Shown in pieces: positions 42,109 through 50,723 of a stretch of DNA of 64,000 nucleotides. This DNA is from DASRSS01 sp963799045 (GTDB taxonomy: Bacteria; Actinomycetota; Actinomycetes; Mycobacteriales; Jatrophihabitantaceae). The first letter of the stretch is position 1; every line of letters starts with the position of its first letter. Made by a program: the position numbers and the translations under genes. The notes under the pieces are model-generated. The model ran no database searches and was not told the DNA's origin. It worked only from the letters and a program-made list of their open reading frames with translations. The DNA lies in NCBI GenBank assembly GCA_963799045.1, contig CAWCVN010000001.1, positions 248,001 through 312,000 on the forward strand. Direction: 5' to 3'.

Positions 42109-43005
42109 ATGCCCGGTGCCGCCGATCCCCGCCACCCGTTCGGGCGGCTGCTCACCGCGATGGTGACGCCCTTCGACGTCAGCGGAGCGCTCGACCTCGA
42201 ACGGGCGGCGCAGCTGGCCACCCACCTCGTCGACGAGATGGGCAACGACGGCCTGGTGATCAGCGGCACCACGGGCGAGGCTCCGACCACGACCGACGCC
42301 GAGAAGTCCGAGCTGCTGCGGGTCGTCGTCGACGCGGTCGGCGACCGCGCCCACGTCGTCGCGGGGGTCGGCACGTTCGACACCGTCCACTCGATCCACC
42401 TGGCCGAGCAGGCGGAGAAGGCCGGGGCGCACGGGCTGCTGGTCGTCACCCCGTACTACTCCAAGCCGCCGCAGGCGGGCATCCGCGCGCACTTCCGGGC
42501 CGTCGCGGACGCGACCGGTCTGCCGGTGATCCTCTACGACATCCCGAGCCGCAGCGTGCTGCCCATCGAGACCGACACGCTGCTCGAGCTGGCCGAGCAC
42601 GAGCGGATCGTCGCCGTCAAGGACGCCAAGGGACAGCTCGCGGCGTCCTCGAAAGTGCTTGCCGAGACCGAGCTGGCCTTCTACAGCGGCGACGATGCGC
42701 TGACCCTGCCGCTGCTTTCGGTCGGCGGCGTCGGCGTGGTCGGCACCTCGACCCATTTCTCCGGCCCGAGGGCCAAGGCGATGATCGAGGCGTTCGAGCG
42801 CGGGGAGGTGGCCGAGGCGACCCGGCTGCACCGGCAGCTGCTACCGATCTTCACCGGCATCTTCCGCACGCAGGGCACGATCCTGGTCAAGGCCGGCCTG
42901 CGTGACCGTGGTCTGGACGTGGGCCCGGTGCGGCTGCCGCTGGTCGACGCGACCGAGCACGAGCTGGCGCACCTGCGCCAGGACCTCGCCGCCGCGGGGC
43001 TGTGA
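42109..43005 (+). CDS. dapA: 4-hydroxy-tetrahydrodipicolinate synthase
   Basis: DapA condenses pyruvate and aspartate semialdehyde, the first step of the diaminopimelate/lysine branch, working with dapB encoded 6 kb upstream. The 298-residue TIM barrel shows GRLLTAMVTPFD, LVISGTTGEAPTT (substrate loop), LLVVTPYYSKPPQAGI with the catalytic Tyr, the Schiff-base Lys in RIVAVKDAKG, and FYSGDDALTLPLLSVGGVGVVG. It follows thyX by 37 bases. The usual RNase J gene that follows dapA in many actinobacteria is missing. Confidence 0.95.
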   Translation: MPGAADPRHPFGRLLTAMVTPFDVSGALDLERAAQLATHLVDEMGNDGLVISGTTGEAPTTTDAEKSELLRVVVDAVGDRAHVVAGVGTFDTVHSIHLAEQAEKAGAHGLLVVTPYYSKPPQAGIRAHFRAVADATGLPVILYDIPSRSVLPIETDTLLELAEHERIVAVKDAKGQLAASSKVLAETELAFYSGDDALTLPLLSVGGVGVVGTSTHFSGPRAKAMIEAFERGEVAEATRLHRQLLPIFTGIFRTQGTILVKAGLRDRGLDVGPVRLPLVDATEHELAHLRQDLAAAGL

Positions 43006-43070
43006 GCGGCGCGGGGCAACACCGCCCGCGCCTCCCCGGTAACCGTCGAGTGCAGGGTTAAGGTTTTCGG

Positions 43071-45596
43071 GTGGCCACCGCAACGCGCTCCCGCCCGCCC
43101 GCGCGCAAGTCCTCGCGCCGGCGACCGCCGCCGCGGCCGCCCTATGTCCGGCTGTTCGCCTGGCTGGGCCGGGCCCTGGCCGGGCTGTGGCGCGGGCTCG
43201 CGGCCGTCATCGGCGGGCTGGCCCGCACCGTCGGGCGCAACGCCGCGACCGCCCGCGAGCTGGATGCCGAGTACCGCCGCGACGGCGCCGCGCTCGGGGT
43301 TCTGGCGCTGGGGCTGGTCTGCGTCATGGCGCTCTGGGTCCATGCCGCGGGGCCGGTCGGCCGCGGCCTGGACGACGCGCTTCGCACCCTGATCGGCAAC
43401 GGCGTCATCCTGCTGCCCCTGGTGCTGCTGGGGGCGGGCGCGCACATGCTGCGCCAGGCGCCCGAGCCGTCGTCGCGGGGGCGGACGGTCGTGGGCAGCA
43501 CGGCGCTGACCCTGTCGGTGCTCGGCCTGTTCGACCTGTGGGCCGGCTCGCCGCACGGCCTGGACGGGCGCCAGCACGCGGGCGGCCTGCTCGGGGCGCT
43601 GGCCGCCCAACCGCTCTCGCACGGGCTGTCGTCGGCGGTCGCGGTGCCGCTGCTGCTGCTCGTCGGCGCGTTCGGCGTGCTGGTCGTGACCGCGACGCCG
43701 ATCAGTGTGCTGGTCGGCTATGTGCGCGAACTCGTGGGCGGGCGCCGCGAGCGCTTCGACGACGCGGCCGGTGAGGACGCCGACGACCCCGCGGCGGCCG
43801 AGGCGGGTCTTCCGGCGCCGTCGGGCGGCCGCTGGCGCCGGCGCTCGCGCACGGTCGCCGAGGCCGAGGGCCTCACCGAGGACCTCTCCGGGTTGGCCGA
43901 GACCGCCGACGCGACCGGCGTGACGCAGTCGCTGCCCGCGGACGTGGTCACGCCGCCGAAGCCACGCAAGCCGCGGCGGCCCCGGGTGGTCGAACAGGAG
44001 CTGCCGCCGGTATCCGAGCCGATGCAGCTCGAACTCGCCGGCGGCGCCGGGATGTACACCCTGCCCTCGCTTCAGGACCTCGCGCACGGCGGCCCGCACA
44101 TGGAGCACACCCGCGCCAACGACGAGGTGATCGCGGCGCTGACCCAGGTCTTCGCCGAGTTCGACGTCGACTGCGAGGTGACCGGTTTCAACCGTGGCCC
44201 GACCGTCACGCGCTACGAGGTCGAACTCGGGCCCGGCGTTAAGGTGGAGCGGATCACCAACCTGACCCGCAACATCGCCTACGCGGTCAAGAGCGCCGAC
44301 GTGCGGATCCTCTCGCCGATCCCGGGCAAGAGCGCGGTGGGCGTCGAGATCCCCAACGCCGACCCAGAGATCGTCATGCTCGGCGACGTACTGCGCTCGC
44401 CGATCGCCCAGCGCGATCAACACCCGATGCTGGTGGCGCTCGGCAAGGACGTCGAGGGCGGGTTCGTCGTGGCGAACCTGACGAAGATGCCCCACCTGCT
44501 CGTCGCGGGCGCGACCGGTGCCGGCAAGTCCAGCTGCATCAACACCGTTATCTTGTCGGTGCTCACCCGGGCCACGCCGGACCAGGTGCGCATGGTGCTC
44601 ATCGACCCCAAGCGCGTGGAGTTCTCCGGCTACCAGGGCATCCCGCACCTGGTCACGCCGGTCATCACGAACCCGAAGAAGGCCGCGGACGCGCTGCAGT
44701 GGGTCGTGCGCGAGATGGATATGCGCTACGAGGACATGGAGCATGCCGGCGTCCGGCACATCGACGACTTCAACAAGAAGGTGACCAGCGGCGAGCTGGT
44801 CGCCCCGCCCGGATCCGAGCGCGTCTACTCCGCCTACCCCTACCTGCTGGTGATCGTCGACGAGCTCGCCGACCTGATGCTGGTCGCCCCGCGCGACGTC
44901 GAGGACGCGATCGTGCGCATCACCCAGCTGGCCCGCGCCGCCGGCATCCACCTCGTGATCGCGACGCAGCGGCCCTCGGTCGACGTCGTCACCGGGCTGA
45001 TCAAGGCGAACATCCCGTCGCGACTGGGCTTCAAGACCTCGTCGGTCACCGACTCACGGGTCATCCTCGACCAGCCGGGGTCGGAGAAGCTGCTCGGCAA
45101 GGGCGACGGGCTGTTTCTGCCGATGGGGGCGTCGAAGCCGGCGCGCATGCAGGGGGCCTACGTCACCGACGCGGAGATCCGCTCGATCGTCGACCACTGC
45201 AAGACGCAGCTGCAGCCGACCTACCGCGAGGACGTCACCGCGCCCGCCGCGCCGAAGAAGGAGATCGACGAGGACATCGGCGACGACCTCGAGCTGTTCC
45301 TGTCCGCGGTCGAGCTGGTCGTCTCGACGCAGTTCGGCTCGACGTCGATGCTGCAGCGCAAACTGCGCGTCGGCTTCGCCAAGGCCGGCCGGCTGATGGA
45401 CCTGATGGAGTCGCGCTCGATCGTCGGTCCGTCGGAGGGCTCCAAGGCGCGCGAGGTGCTGGTGACGCCGGACGAGCTGGACGGCCTGATGTACGCGCTT
45501 CGCAATGGTGGTAGCGCCGACGACCTCGTCGAGGCCTCGTCCGACGACGACGAGGACGAAGGCGAAGACGCTGGCGAGGACGCCCCCGACTTCTGA
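43071..45596 (+). CDS. ftsK: DNA translocase FtsK
   Basis: FtsK pumps chromosomal DNA through the division septum. The 841-residue protein has a basic N-terminus, four hydrophobic segments (~residues 75-230), a charged linker, and the motor domain with Walker A VAGATGAGKSSCIN, the RMVLIDPKRVEFSGY block and Walker B YLLVIVDELADLMLVAPRDVE. The C-terminal gamma domain (LVVSTQFGSTSMLQRKLRVG, RLMDLMESRSIVGPSEG) recognises KOPS sites. It ends in an acidic tail (DDDEDEGEDAGEDA). Confidence 0.96.
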   Translation: MATATRSRPPARKSSRRRPPPRPPYVRLFAWLGRALAGLWRGLAAVIGGLARTVGRNAATARELDAEYRRDGAALGVLALGLVCVMALWVHAAGPVGRGLDDALRTLIGNGVILLPLVLLGAGAHMLRQAPEPSSRGRTVVGSTALTLSVLGLFDLWAGSPHGLDGRQHAGGLLGALAAQPLSHGLSSAVAVPLLLLVGAFGVLVVTATPISVLVGYVRELVGGRRERFDDAAGEDADDPAAAEAGLPAPSGGRWRRRSRTVAEAEGLTEDLSGLAETADATGVTQSLPADVVTPPKPRKPRRPRVVEQELPPVSEPMQLELAGGAGMYTLPSLQDLAHGGPHMEHTRANDEVIAALTQVFAEFDVDCEVTGFNRGPTVTRYEVELGPGVKVERITNLTRNIAYAVKSADVRILSPIPGKSAVGVEIPNADPEIVMLGDVLRSPIAQRDQHPMLVALGKDVEGGFVVANLTKMPHLLVAGATGAGKSSCINTVILSVLTRATPDQVRMVLIDPKRVEFSGYQGIPHLVTPVITNPKKAADALQWVVREMDMRYEDMEHAGVRHIDDFNKKVTSGELVAPPGSERVYSAYPYLLVIVDELADLMLVAPRDVEDAIVRITQLARAAGIHLVIATQRPSVDVVTGLIKANIPSRLGFKTSSVTDSRVILDQPGSEKLLGKGDGLFLPMGASKPARMQGAYVTDAEIRSIVDHCKTQLQPTYREDVTAPAAPKKEIDEDIGDDLELFLSAVELVVSTQFGSTSMLQRKLRVGFAKAGRLMDLMESRSIVGPSEGSKAREVLVTPDELDGLMYALRNGGSADDLVEASSDDDEDEGEDAGEDAPDF

Positions 45597-45604
45597 ACAC
45601 AAGC

Positions 45605-45649
45605 ACCTACACCCCCGACACCTACACCCCCGACACCTACACCCCCGAG
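45605..45649. repeat. Three tandem 15-bp repeats after ftsK
   Basis: The unit ACCTACACCCCCGAC occurs at 45605-45619 and 45620-45634, with a third copy at 45635-45649 differing only in its last base. It begins 9 bases after the ftsK stop and runs directly into the palindromic element at 45647. A slippage-prone minisatellite is the simplest reading. Confidence 0.8.
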
Positions 45650-45713
45650 TGGCGCGTTAACGCCTCGAGTGGCGCGTTATACCGCACCACTCGGCGGTAT
45701 ATCGCGCCACTCG
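45647..45713. repeat. Palindromic element (CGAGTGGCGCG family), copy 2
   Basis: A first GAGTGGCGCGTTA word lies at 45648-45660. A long hairpin follows: CGAGTGGCGCGTTATACCG (45666-45684) pairs with CGGTATATCGCGCCACTCG (45695-45713) with a single mismatch and a 10-base loop that contains ACCACTC. The arms share the CGAGTGGCGCGTTA core with the element at 36005. It lies between the convergent ends of ftsK and a small minus-strand gene. Confidence 0.75.
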
Positions 45714-45735
45714 CGAGAGCTTGTGGTGCTGGTGT

Positions 45736-45918
45736 TCAGTTGGCGCGGTGGCGCGGGCGGTACAGCATCCGCAGGATCGACAGGGAACGCGCGCCCGGCT
45801 TGCGGTGCTTGCCGACGTAGGTGTCCGCGCCCTCCGCGGAATCCAGGTCGCCAACCGGGTGGTCGATCGTCGCGGAGGGTGCTGTCGCCGGCGCCCAACG
45901 CAGGTCTGCAGTGGTCAC
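45736..45918 (-). CDS. Small hypothetical protein
   Basis: A 60-residue reading frame from GTG 45918, with a strong GAGGAGG Shine-Dalgarno 8 bases upstream; a second in-frame GTG at 45927 sits inside that site. The peptide starts VTTADLRWAPATAPSATIDH and ends in a basic region (GKHRKPGARSLSILRMLYRP). No family is recognised. It lies in an otherwise empty gap between ftsK and argA. The good ribosome-binding site and non-shadow position favour a real gene. Confidence 0.5.
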   Translation of the reverse strand: MTTADLRWAPATAPSATIDHPVGDLDSAEGADTYVGKHRKPGARSLSILRMLYRPRHRAN

Positions 45919-45990
45919 GGTCGTCACCTCCTCGATCGGACGGTAACCGCTGTGGCTGCTGTGAGCGGTGAGGCGCGCGGAAACGGGTGG

Positions 45991-46491
45991 TTACAGCTTC
46001 AGCAGCATCCGGGCGTTGCCGAGGGTGTTCGGCTTGACGTACTCGAGGCCGAGGAACTCGGCGACGCCGGGGTCGTAGGAGCGGCGCAGCGCGTCGTAGG
46101 TGTCGGCGTCGACGGGCGTGCCCTCGATCTCGACGAAGCCGTGCTCGGCGAAAAAGCCGGTGTGGAAGGTCAGCGCGAACAGCCGGGACAGCCCCAGCTC
46201 GCGCGCGGTCTGGATCAACTGCGACAGCAGCAGGGCCCCGATGCCGTGCTTGACGTACTCGGGGCGCACGGCCAGCGTGCGCACCTCACCGAGGTCGGCC
46301 CACAGCACGTGCAGTGCGCCGCAGCCGACGACCGCGCCCTGCGACTCGGCGACGACGAAGTCCTGGACGTCCTCGTAGAGCGTCACCAGCTCCTTCGCCA
46401 GCAGACGGCGCCCGGAGCCGGCGTAGATGTCGACGATGTCCTTGATCGCGGGGACGTCGGGCGTGCGCGCGCGACGGACGGTGACGGTCAC
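45991..46491 (-). CDS. argA: Amino-acid N-acetyltransferase (short ArgA type)
   Basis: A 166-residue GNAT protein matching the mycobacterial ArgA (Rv2747), also encoded next to ftsK. It acetylates glutamate (or glutamine), the first step of arginine synthesis, without the kinase-like domain of E. coli ArgA. Visible blocks are VRRARTPDVPAIKDIVDIYA, LGEVRTLAVRPEYVKHGIGALLL (acetyl-CoA loop) and LFALTFHTGFFAEHGFVEIEG. The start at 46491 has no obvious alternatives. Confidence 0.9.
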   Translation of the reverse strand: MTVTVRRARTPDVPAIKDIVDIYAGSGRRLLAKELVTLYEDVQDFVVAESQGAVVGCGALHVLWADLGEVRTLAVRPEYVKHGIGALLLSQLIQTARELGLSRLFALTFHTGFFAEHGFVEIEGTPVDADTYDALRRSYDPGVAEFLGLEYVKPNTLGNARMLLKL

Positions 46492-46528
46492 GGGCTGAAC
46501 CGTATCCGGTGGGGCGCCCCACTTCCCG

Positions 46529-46580
46529 CGATGATCTCGGGATTTTCTTCAGGATTCTGCACATTCCCCCGAGATCATCG
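46529..46580. terminator. Perfect 13-bp palindrome between MBL hydrolase and argA
   Basis: CGATGATCTCGGG (46529-46541) pairs exactly with CCCGAGATCATCG (46568-46580) across a 26-base, T-rich loop. It begins immediately after the stop of the minus-strand MBL gene, so it would terminate that transcript before argA. The arms are long and start with palindromic GATC-type words, as in the other long intergenic hairpins here. Confidence 0.6.
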
Positions 46581-46581
46581 G

Positions 46582-47523
46582 CTAGGTGAGCCAGGCACTG
46601 TCCGGGAAGGTGGTCGTGATCGCCGCGTGGTCGTGCGCCGGCAGCACCGTGATCTCGGGCGGCACCTTCGACAGTCGGACGATAGTCCGGTACGCCGCTT
46701 CCGGGTCGGCGTCGGCCACCCGTGCAAGGGCCGGGCGCTGGCGCACCAGCTTCAGCTGCGTGCTGTTCCACACCGCGTCTCCGGCGAGCAGCAGTCGCCG
46801 TCCGGAGCGCAGGGTGAGCAGGATGCCGACGTGTCCGGGCGTGTGCCCGGCCAGGTCGCACAGCACGACCGTACCGTCGCCGAAGACGTCGTGGCTGGCC
46901 GGAAACGTGAGCACGGGCGGGCCGTCGAGCTGGACGCCTTCGAAGTGCACGTCGCGCAGCGTCTCGGGCACGACGCCGGGACGGAATGGCGCGTCGGGCG
47001 CGGTGAGCGGCAGTTCGGCCGCGGCGATGCGGGCGGTGAGCTGGGGCAGCTCGGCCAGCCCGGACACGTGATCCCAGTGGACGTGGGTGAGCAGCGCGAA
47101 CTGCAGCCGCTCCGGCGCGACCCCGCTGACGCGGATCGCGTCGGCGAGGCCGATGTCGGGGGGCGGTCCGGCGGAGATCTTGCGCACCAGCGCCGGCATG
47201 TCGGCGAGGTGCCGCGTGTGTGCGTCGGCGCACATACCCGCGTCGGCCAGGAAGGGGCCGGAGACGTGCTCGACCAGGAACGCGCCGATCGCCATCCGGG
47301 TGGTCGGCGGCGTCAGCTGGCCCTCGATGACGCCGGCGGTCGGGGCGTCCCAGCGGTTCTGCAGCAGCGCGCGGACGCGAACCCCGCCGGTGGCCGGCGG
47401 CGGCTCGGCGTAGCGGACCTCGGCCAGCTCGGCACCGGTGGGCTGGCGCGGCCGCAGCATGCCGCGGGCGGACTCGGGCAGGCTGCGGGCCAGGCCCTCG
47501 AGCAGCAGGCGTCCTTCGCTCAC
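46582..47523 (-). CDS. MBL-fold metallohydrolase
   Basis: A 313-residue metallo-beta-lactamase-fold hydrolase. The zinc motif HVHWDH is in FALLTHVHWDHVSGLAELP, followed by the later ligands in LAGHTPGHVGILL and LLAGDAVW, and a final AHDHAAI. The N-terminal ~60 residues have an unusual extension (LARSLPESARGMLRPRQPTG). Lactonase or quorum-quenching-type members look like this, but substrate cannot be inferred. It is followed downstream by the palindrome at 46529-46580. Confidence 0.88.
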   Translation of the reverse strand: MSEGRLLLEGLARSLPESARGMLRPRQPTGAELAEVRYAEPPPATGGVRVRALLQNRWDAPTAGVIEGQLTPPTTRMAIGAFLVEHVSGPFLADAGMCADAHTRHLADMPALVRKISAGPPPDIGLADAIRVSGVAPERLQFALLTHVHWDHVSGLAELPQLTARIAAAELPLTAPDAPFRPGVVPETLRDVHFEGVQLDGPPVLTFPASHDVFGDGTVVLCDLAGHTPGHVGILLTLRSGRRLLLAGDAVWNSTQLKLVRQRPALARVADADPEAAYRTIVRLSKVPPEITVLPAHDHAAITTTFPDSAWLT

Positions 47524-47548
47524 CGGCCGAGCTTAACCGCGAGCCGGG

Positions 47549-48808
47549 TCAGCAGGTCAGCGGCGGCAGCGACGCGGCGTCGAGCCGGGTGATGGTGAAC
47601 ACCGTGCTGGTCGTGACCAGGTGCGGCTCGTTGGCCAGGTAGAGCGTGCCGTCGGTCGCGCTCTGCAGGCCGGTGTTCTTCAGCGAGGTCACCGCGCCGG
47701 TGCGGGTGTCCAGCAGGTAGAGGGCGCTGGTCTTGTCCTTGTCGAACGTGACGTTCGGCCCGGCGACGCCGCTCACCCCGGCGTGCGGCGTACGGACGGT
47801 GACGACGTCGTGGCCCGGGGCCCACCAGCTCAGCGTCGACTTGTCGCTCCACGCGTAGCTGGTGCCGTCGGTCGTCAGCGACTCGAGGGCGGATTGCGAT
47901 CTCGCGTGCTCGGCAACCGCGGCCGGCAGCTGGGCCGGCACGTTCGGCGCGACGGCGCTGCCGCTCCACCAGAGGCCGGCCGCGCTGTGCTGCAGCCCGT
48001 TCGCGCTGCTCCCGTCGTAGACGACCTCGCCCTGGTGTGTGGCCAGGTCGTAGCGGTGCACGATCTCGCGGTTCGGCTGCCCGTGCGGGTGCTCGTCCCA
48101 GTAGACCGCGCCGTCGATGAGGTACGGGGTGTCGGTGCCGGGTCGACGTGACTGCGTACCGCGCAGGTTCAGCAGGGTGGTGCGCGCCCCTGTCCGCAGG
48201 TCGACGACGGCGATCACGCTCGGCGCGTCGACGGCGCCCACGTTGCCCGAGCTGAACTTGAGCGAGACCAAGGCGGTCGTACCGACGACCTGGACGTTGT
48301 AGCCGGCGTTAGTGGCGCCGGACCGGGTGAACTCGGTCACCAGCTTCGGCGTGCGGGCGCCGGTCGGCAGAGTGCCAATCGCGATGACCATGTCTCCCGC
48401 ACGCGTACCGGGAGGCGTGTAAGTAACGACCGGTGTGCCGTCGCTGGTCACACCGGCGACGGAGAGCTGCTGCGTCCCGTACGAGGTGGTGCCGGCGCTG
48501 ATCGCGGACCGCCAGGCGGGGGACAGCCCCACCGTGCAGGCGGCGCGGTCGATCACCCGGGTCACGTGGTGCTGGGTGACCGGGTGGTGGTGCGAGCGCA
48601 GCTGTTGCGCGGCGACGAGCCCGCCGACGACTGCGACCAGGACGGCCGCCGCGGCGGCCAGCGGCGCGATCCAGCGCGGGCGCCCGTGCCGCGCGCGACG
48701 GCTGTCGAGCACCTCGACGTCGTCGGTCCACAGCGGTCCGCTGGTCACCGTGCTCGCCTTGCCGGCGAAGGTGGCGCGCAGCGTCTGCTCGATCTCGGTG
48801 TCGTTCAT
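47549..48808 (-). CDS. Single-pass membrane protein linked to SigE-type sigma factor (cassette 1)
   Basis: A 419-residue protein. A short cytoplasmic N-terminus (NDTEIEQTLRATFAGKASTV) is followed by one transmembrane helix (~46-68) and a ~350-residue external region rich in repeating beta motifs (AVVDLRTGARTTLLN, DGAVYWDEH, YDLATHQGEVVYDG, YLLDTRTGAVTSL), like a TolB or six-bladed propeller. It has one Cys shortly after the helix and ends in Cys (SLPPLTC), which could close the ectodomain. The ATG overlaps the sigma-factor stop (ATGA). An anti-sigma or sensor role is inferred from this coupling. Confidence 0.8.
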   Translation of the reverse strand: MNDTEIEQTLRATFAGKASTVTSGPLWTDDVEVLDSRRARHGRPRWIAPLAAAAAVLVAVVGGLVAAQQLRSHHHPVTQHHVTRVIDRAACTVGLSPAWRSAISAGTTSYGTQQLSVAGVTSDGTPVVTYTPPGTRAGDMVIAIGTLPTGARTPKLVTEFTRSGATNAGYNVQVVGTTALVSLKFSSGNVGAVDAPSVIAVVDLRTGARTTLLNLRGTQSRRPGTDTPYLIDGAVYWDEHPHGQPNREIVHRYDLATHQGEVVYDGSSANGLQHSAAGLWWSGSAVAPNVPAQLPAAVAEHARSQSALESLTTDGTSYAWSDKSTLSWWAPGHDVVTVRTPHAGVSGVAGPNVTFDKDKTSALYLLDTRTGAVTSLKNTGLQSATDGTLYLANEPHLVTTSTVFTITRLDAASLPPLTC

Positions 48809-49326
48809 CGCTGGTCCTCGGTGAGCTGGGGGCTGGTGCGCAGGGCGGCGAAGGCGCGGGAGGCGAGGCTGCGCACCGTGCCCTCGCGGCAGCCGAGCGT
48901 CGTGGCGATCTCGGCGTCGGTCTGGTCGAGGTAGTACCGCAGCACGAGCACGGCCCGCTGCCGGTCGGGCAGGACGGCCAGCGCCCGCCACATGGCGTCC
49001 TGACCGGTCGTGTCCGGCGCTGCGGTCGGCAGGTCGGGCAGCACGTCGAGCACGCGTTCGGACGACGACCGCCGGCGGGCGTGCGAGATCTGCGCGTTGA
49101 CAATGGCCCGCCGGGCATAGGCGACGGGCGCCTCGATCGGCAGGGCGCCGCCGAAGCGGCGGTACAGGGCGAGGTAGGCGTCCTGGACGAGGTCCTCGGC
49201 CCGCTGGTGATCACCGCACAGCAGGAACGCGAAGCGGGTGAGCGGTACCGACTGCCGGGCGGCGAAGTCTTCCAGGGTGGTCGAGCTGCTCAGCATGCCC
49301 TCCCGGTGTGCGGCTGCGACGTTCAC
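48805..49326 (-). CDS. SigE-family ECF sigma factor (cassette 1)
   Basis: A 173-residue ECF-like sigma factor of the SigE family. Region 2 is LTRFAFLLCGDHQRAEDLVQ and DAYLALYRRFGGAL, and region 4 is LPDRQRAVLVLRYYLDQTDA, EIATTLGCREGTVRSLASRAF. It lacks regions 1 and 3. It overlaps the downstream membrane-protein gene by 4 bases. The start is uncertain: GTG 49326 or the internal ATG at 49296, before which a GGGAGG lies rather close. It would direct polymerase to a small set of promoters, possibly including its own. Confidence 0.88.
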   Translation of the reverse strand: MNVAAAHREGMLSSSTTLEDFAARQSVPLTRFAFLLCGDHQRAEDLVQDAYLALYRRFGGALPIEAPVAYARRAIVNAQISHARRRSSSERVLDVLPDLPTAAPDTTGQDAMWRALAVLPDRQRAVLVLRYYLDQTDAEIATTLGCREGTVRSLASRAFAALRTSPQLTEDQR

Positions 49327-49377
49327 GGGACTTAGAACGCGACGGCCGCCCGATCCGCTGCGTCCCTGCGAGATCCT

Positions 49378-50723
49378 TCAGCAGTGCAGCCCGGGCAGCG
49401 TGGTCGGGTCGAAGCTGAAGACGTCCGGCTGCGGGTCTACCCAGTAGCCGCCGCTGTCGTAGTGCCCCGTGCCAACCGTGGCGCCGCCCACCAGCAGGTT
49501 CGGCCGGCCCAAGCGCGAGCCAGGAGCGTCTACTGCCCCCGCCGAGCGGAGGCGGCAGCGCCCGATTCATGTCGACGAGCCGCGAGTCGACCGATACATA
49601 GTGCCCGCTGACGAGCAGGAAATTCGTTCGGATAGCCGGGAGTCGTCGACGGCGCGGCAGCCGCAGGTACGTCGGTTGGGCCTGACCTGGCGTCCACCAG
49701 GCGATCTCGTCGCGGGTGATCACCCACGCCTATGCCGTGCCGTCCGTTCCCACGAACAGCGGGTATTTCGCGCTGAGTCCGCTCTTGACCACGGCCGGAA
49801 GCGGTCCGTGCACGATCACCGAACCGTTCACCCCGGATGCCCGCGACGCTCGTAGCTGTCGAAGAAGAAGCCGAGCTTTCCGGAGTAGACCGTTGTCATG
49901 TGGCCGGTCCAAGATCGTAGGACCTGATGACACCACTGCTGCTGCTGTAGCGAGCGCGTAGGTCCCAATAGACGATTCCGTCGAGCTCGACGGCCTGAGT
50001 GATCGTATGTCCGTTGCTGTTGGTGATCGTGGATTGAGCGCCGGTTCGAAGATCAACCACATAGAGCCCGACGACGTTCGGCATCGGTGAGCTGCCAGGG
50101 ACGGTGCCGCGGGCCGCCCGCGGAGCGTTGCCGGTGCTGACGACCAGCCAATGCGAGTAGATGTAGGCGTCCTGGACATCCAGTTGATTCGGGTCCGGGA
50201 CCTGGAATACGGAGTGTGGCGTTCCGTTGCTAGCGACCAGGGCCAGATCACGTGGCTGGCCGTGCCCGAAGTCGCGGGCGACCAGGAGTTCCCCGTCGGG
50301 CGCTACGTCCATCGGCATGGCGGACTGCGCACCGTAGGCGGAGCCGGTTGCGTTGAGCGCGTCCTTCCACTCTTGCGGCAGCGTCGCGCGGCAGGCGAGC
50401 GGCACGGTGCTGGTGCTCGTGGGGGACGGGCCCGGACTGGTCGGGGCAGCCGTCGTCGGGGCGGTGGGGCTCACTGTCGGGGTCACGACCGACGGGGTGT
50501 GCTGGTTCAGCTGGCGGATGCCGACCACGAGCCCGGCGATCACGACGACGATCGCGACTGCGGCGGCGGGCAGCCATCGCGTCCGCGGTCGTCGCGCCGG
50601 GGACGGCGCGATCGCCAGGTCGTCCGGTCGGCGCAGTTCGGCCAGGCGCGGCGGCAGGGCGGTGATGTCGTCCGCGTGCTCGTGCAGCGTTGAGCGCAGC
50701 CGGGTCTCCAGGTCGGCGTTCAC
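49378..50723 (-). CDS. Paralogous single-pass membrane protein (cassette 2, frame broken)
   Basis: About 448 residues, paralogous to the cassette 1 membrane protein. From GTG 50723 it reads VNADLETRLRSTLHEHADDI, a transmembrane helix (~51-69), a Thr/Pro-rich stalk, then LACRATLPQEWKDALNATGS, YVVDLRTGAQSTITNSNGHT and DGIVYWDLRA. The frame closes at 49896, but homology continues in other frames: SGVNGSVIVHGPLPAVVKSG, VITRDEIAWWTPG, FLLVSGHYVSVDSRLVDMN, and finally GTGHYDSGGYWVDPQPDVFS to TLPGLHC with stop 49378-49380. Several indels in 49500-49900 are implied, from sequence error or decay. Confidence 0.7.

Noticed and set aside
42681..44951. A 756-codon minus-strand open frame opposite dapA and ftsK
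   Set aside because: Fully antisense to dapA and ftsK; its sequence is low-complexity Arg/Gly/His-rich shadow.
45605..45713. Tandem repeats and palindrome after ftsK as a CRISPR array
   Set aside because: The direct repeats are contiguous 15-mers without spacers, and no cas genes are nearby.
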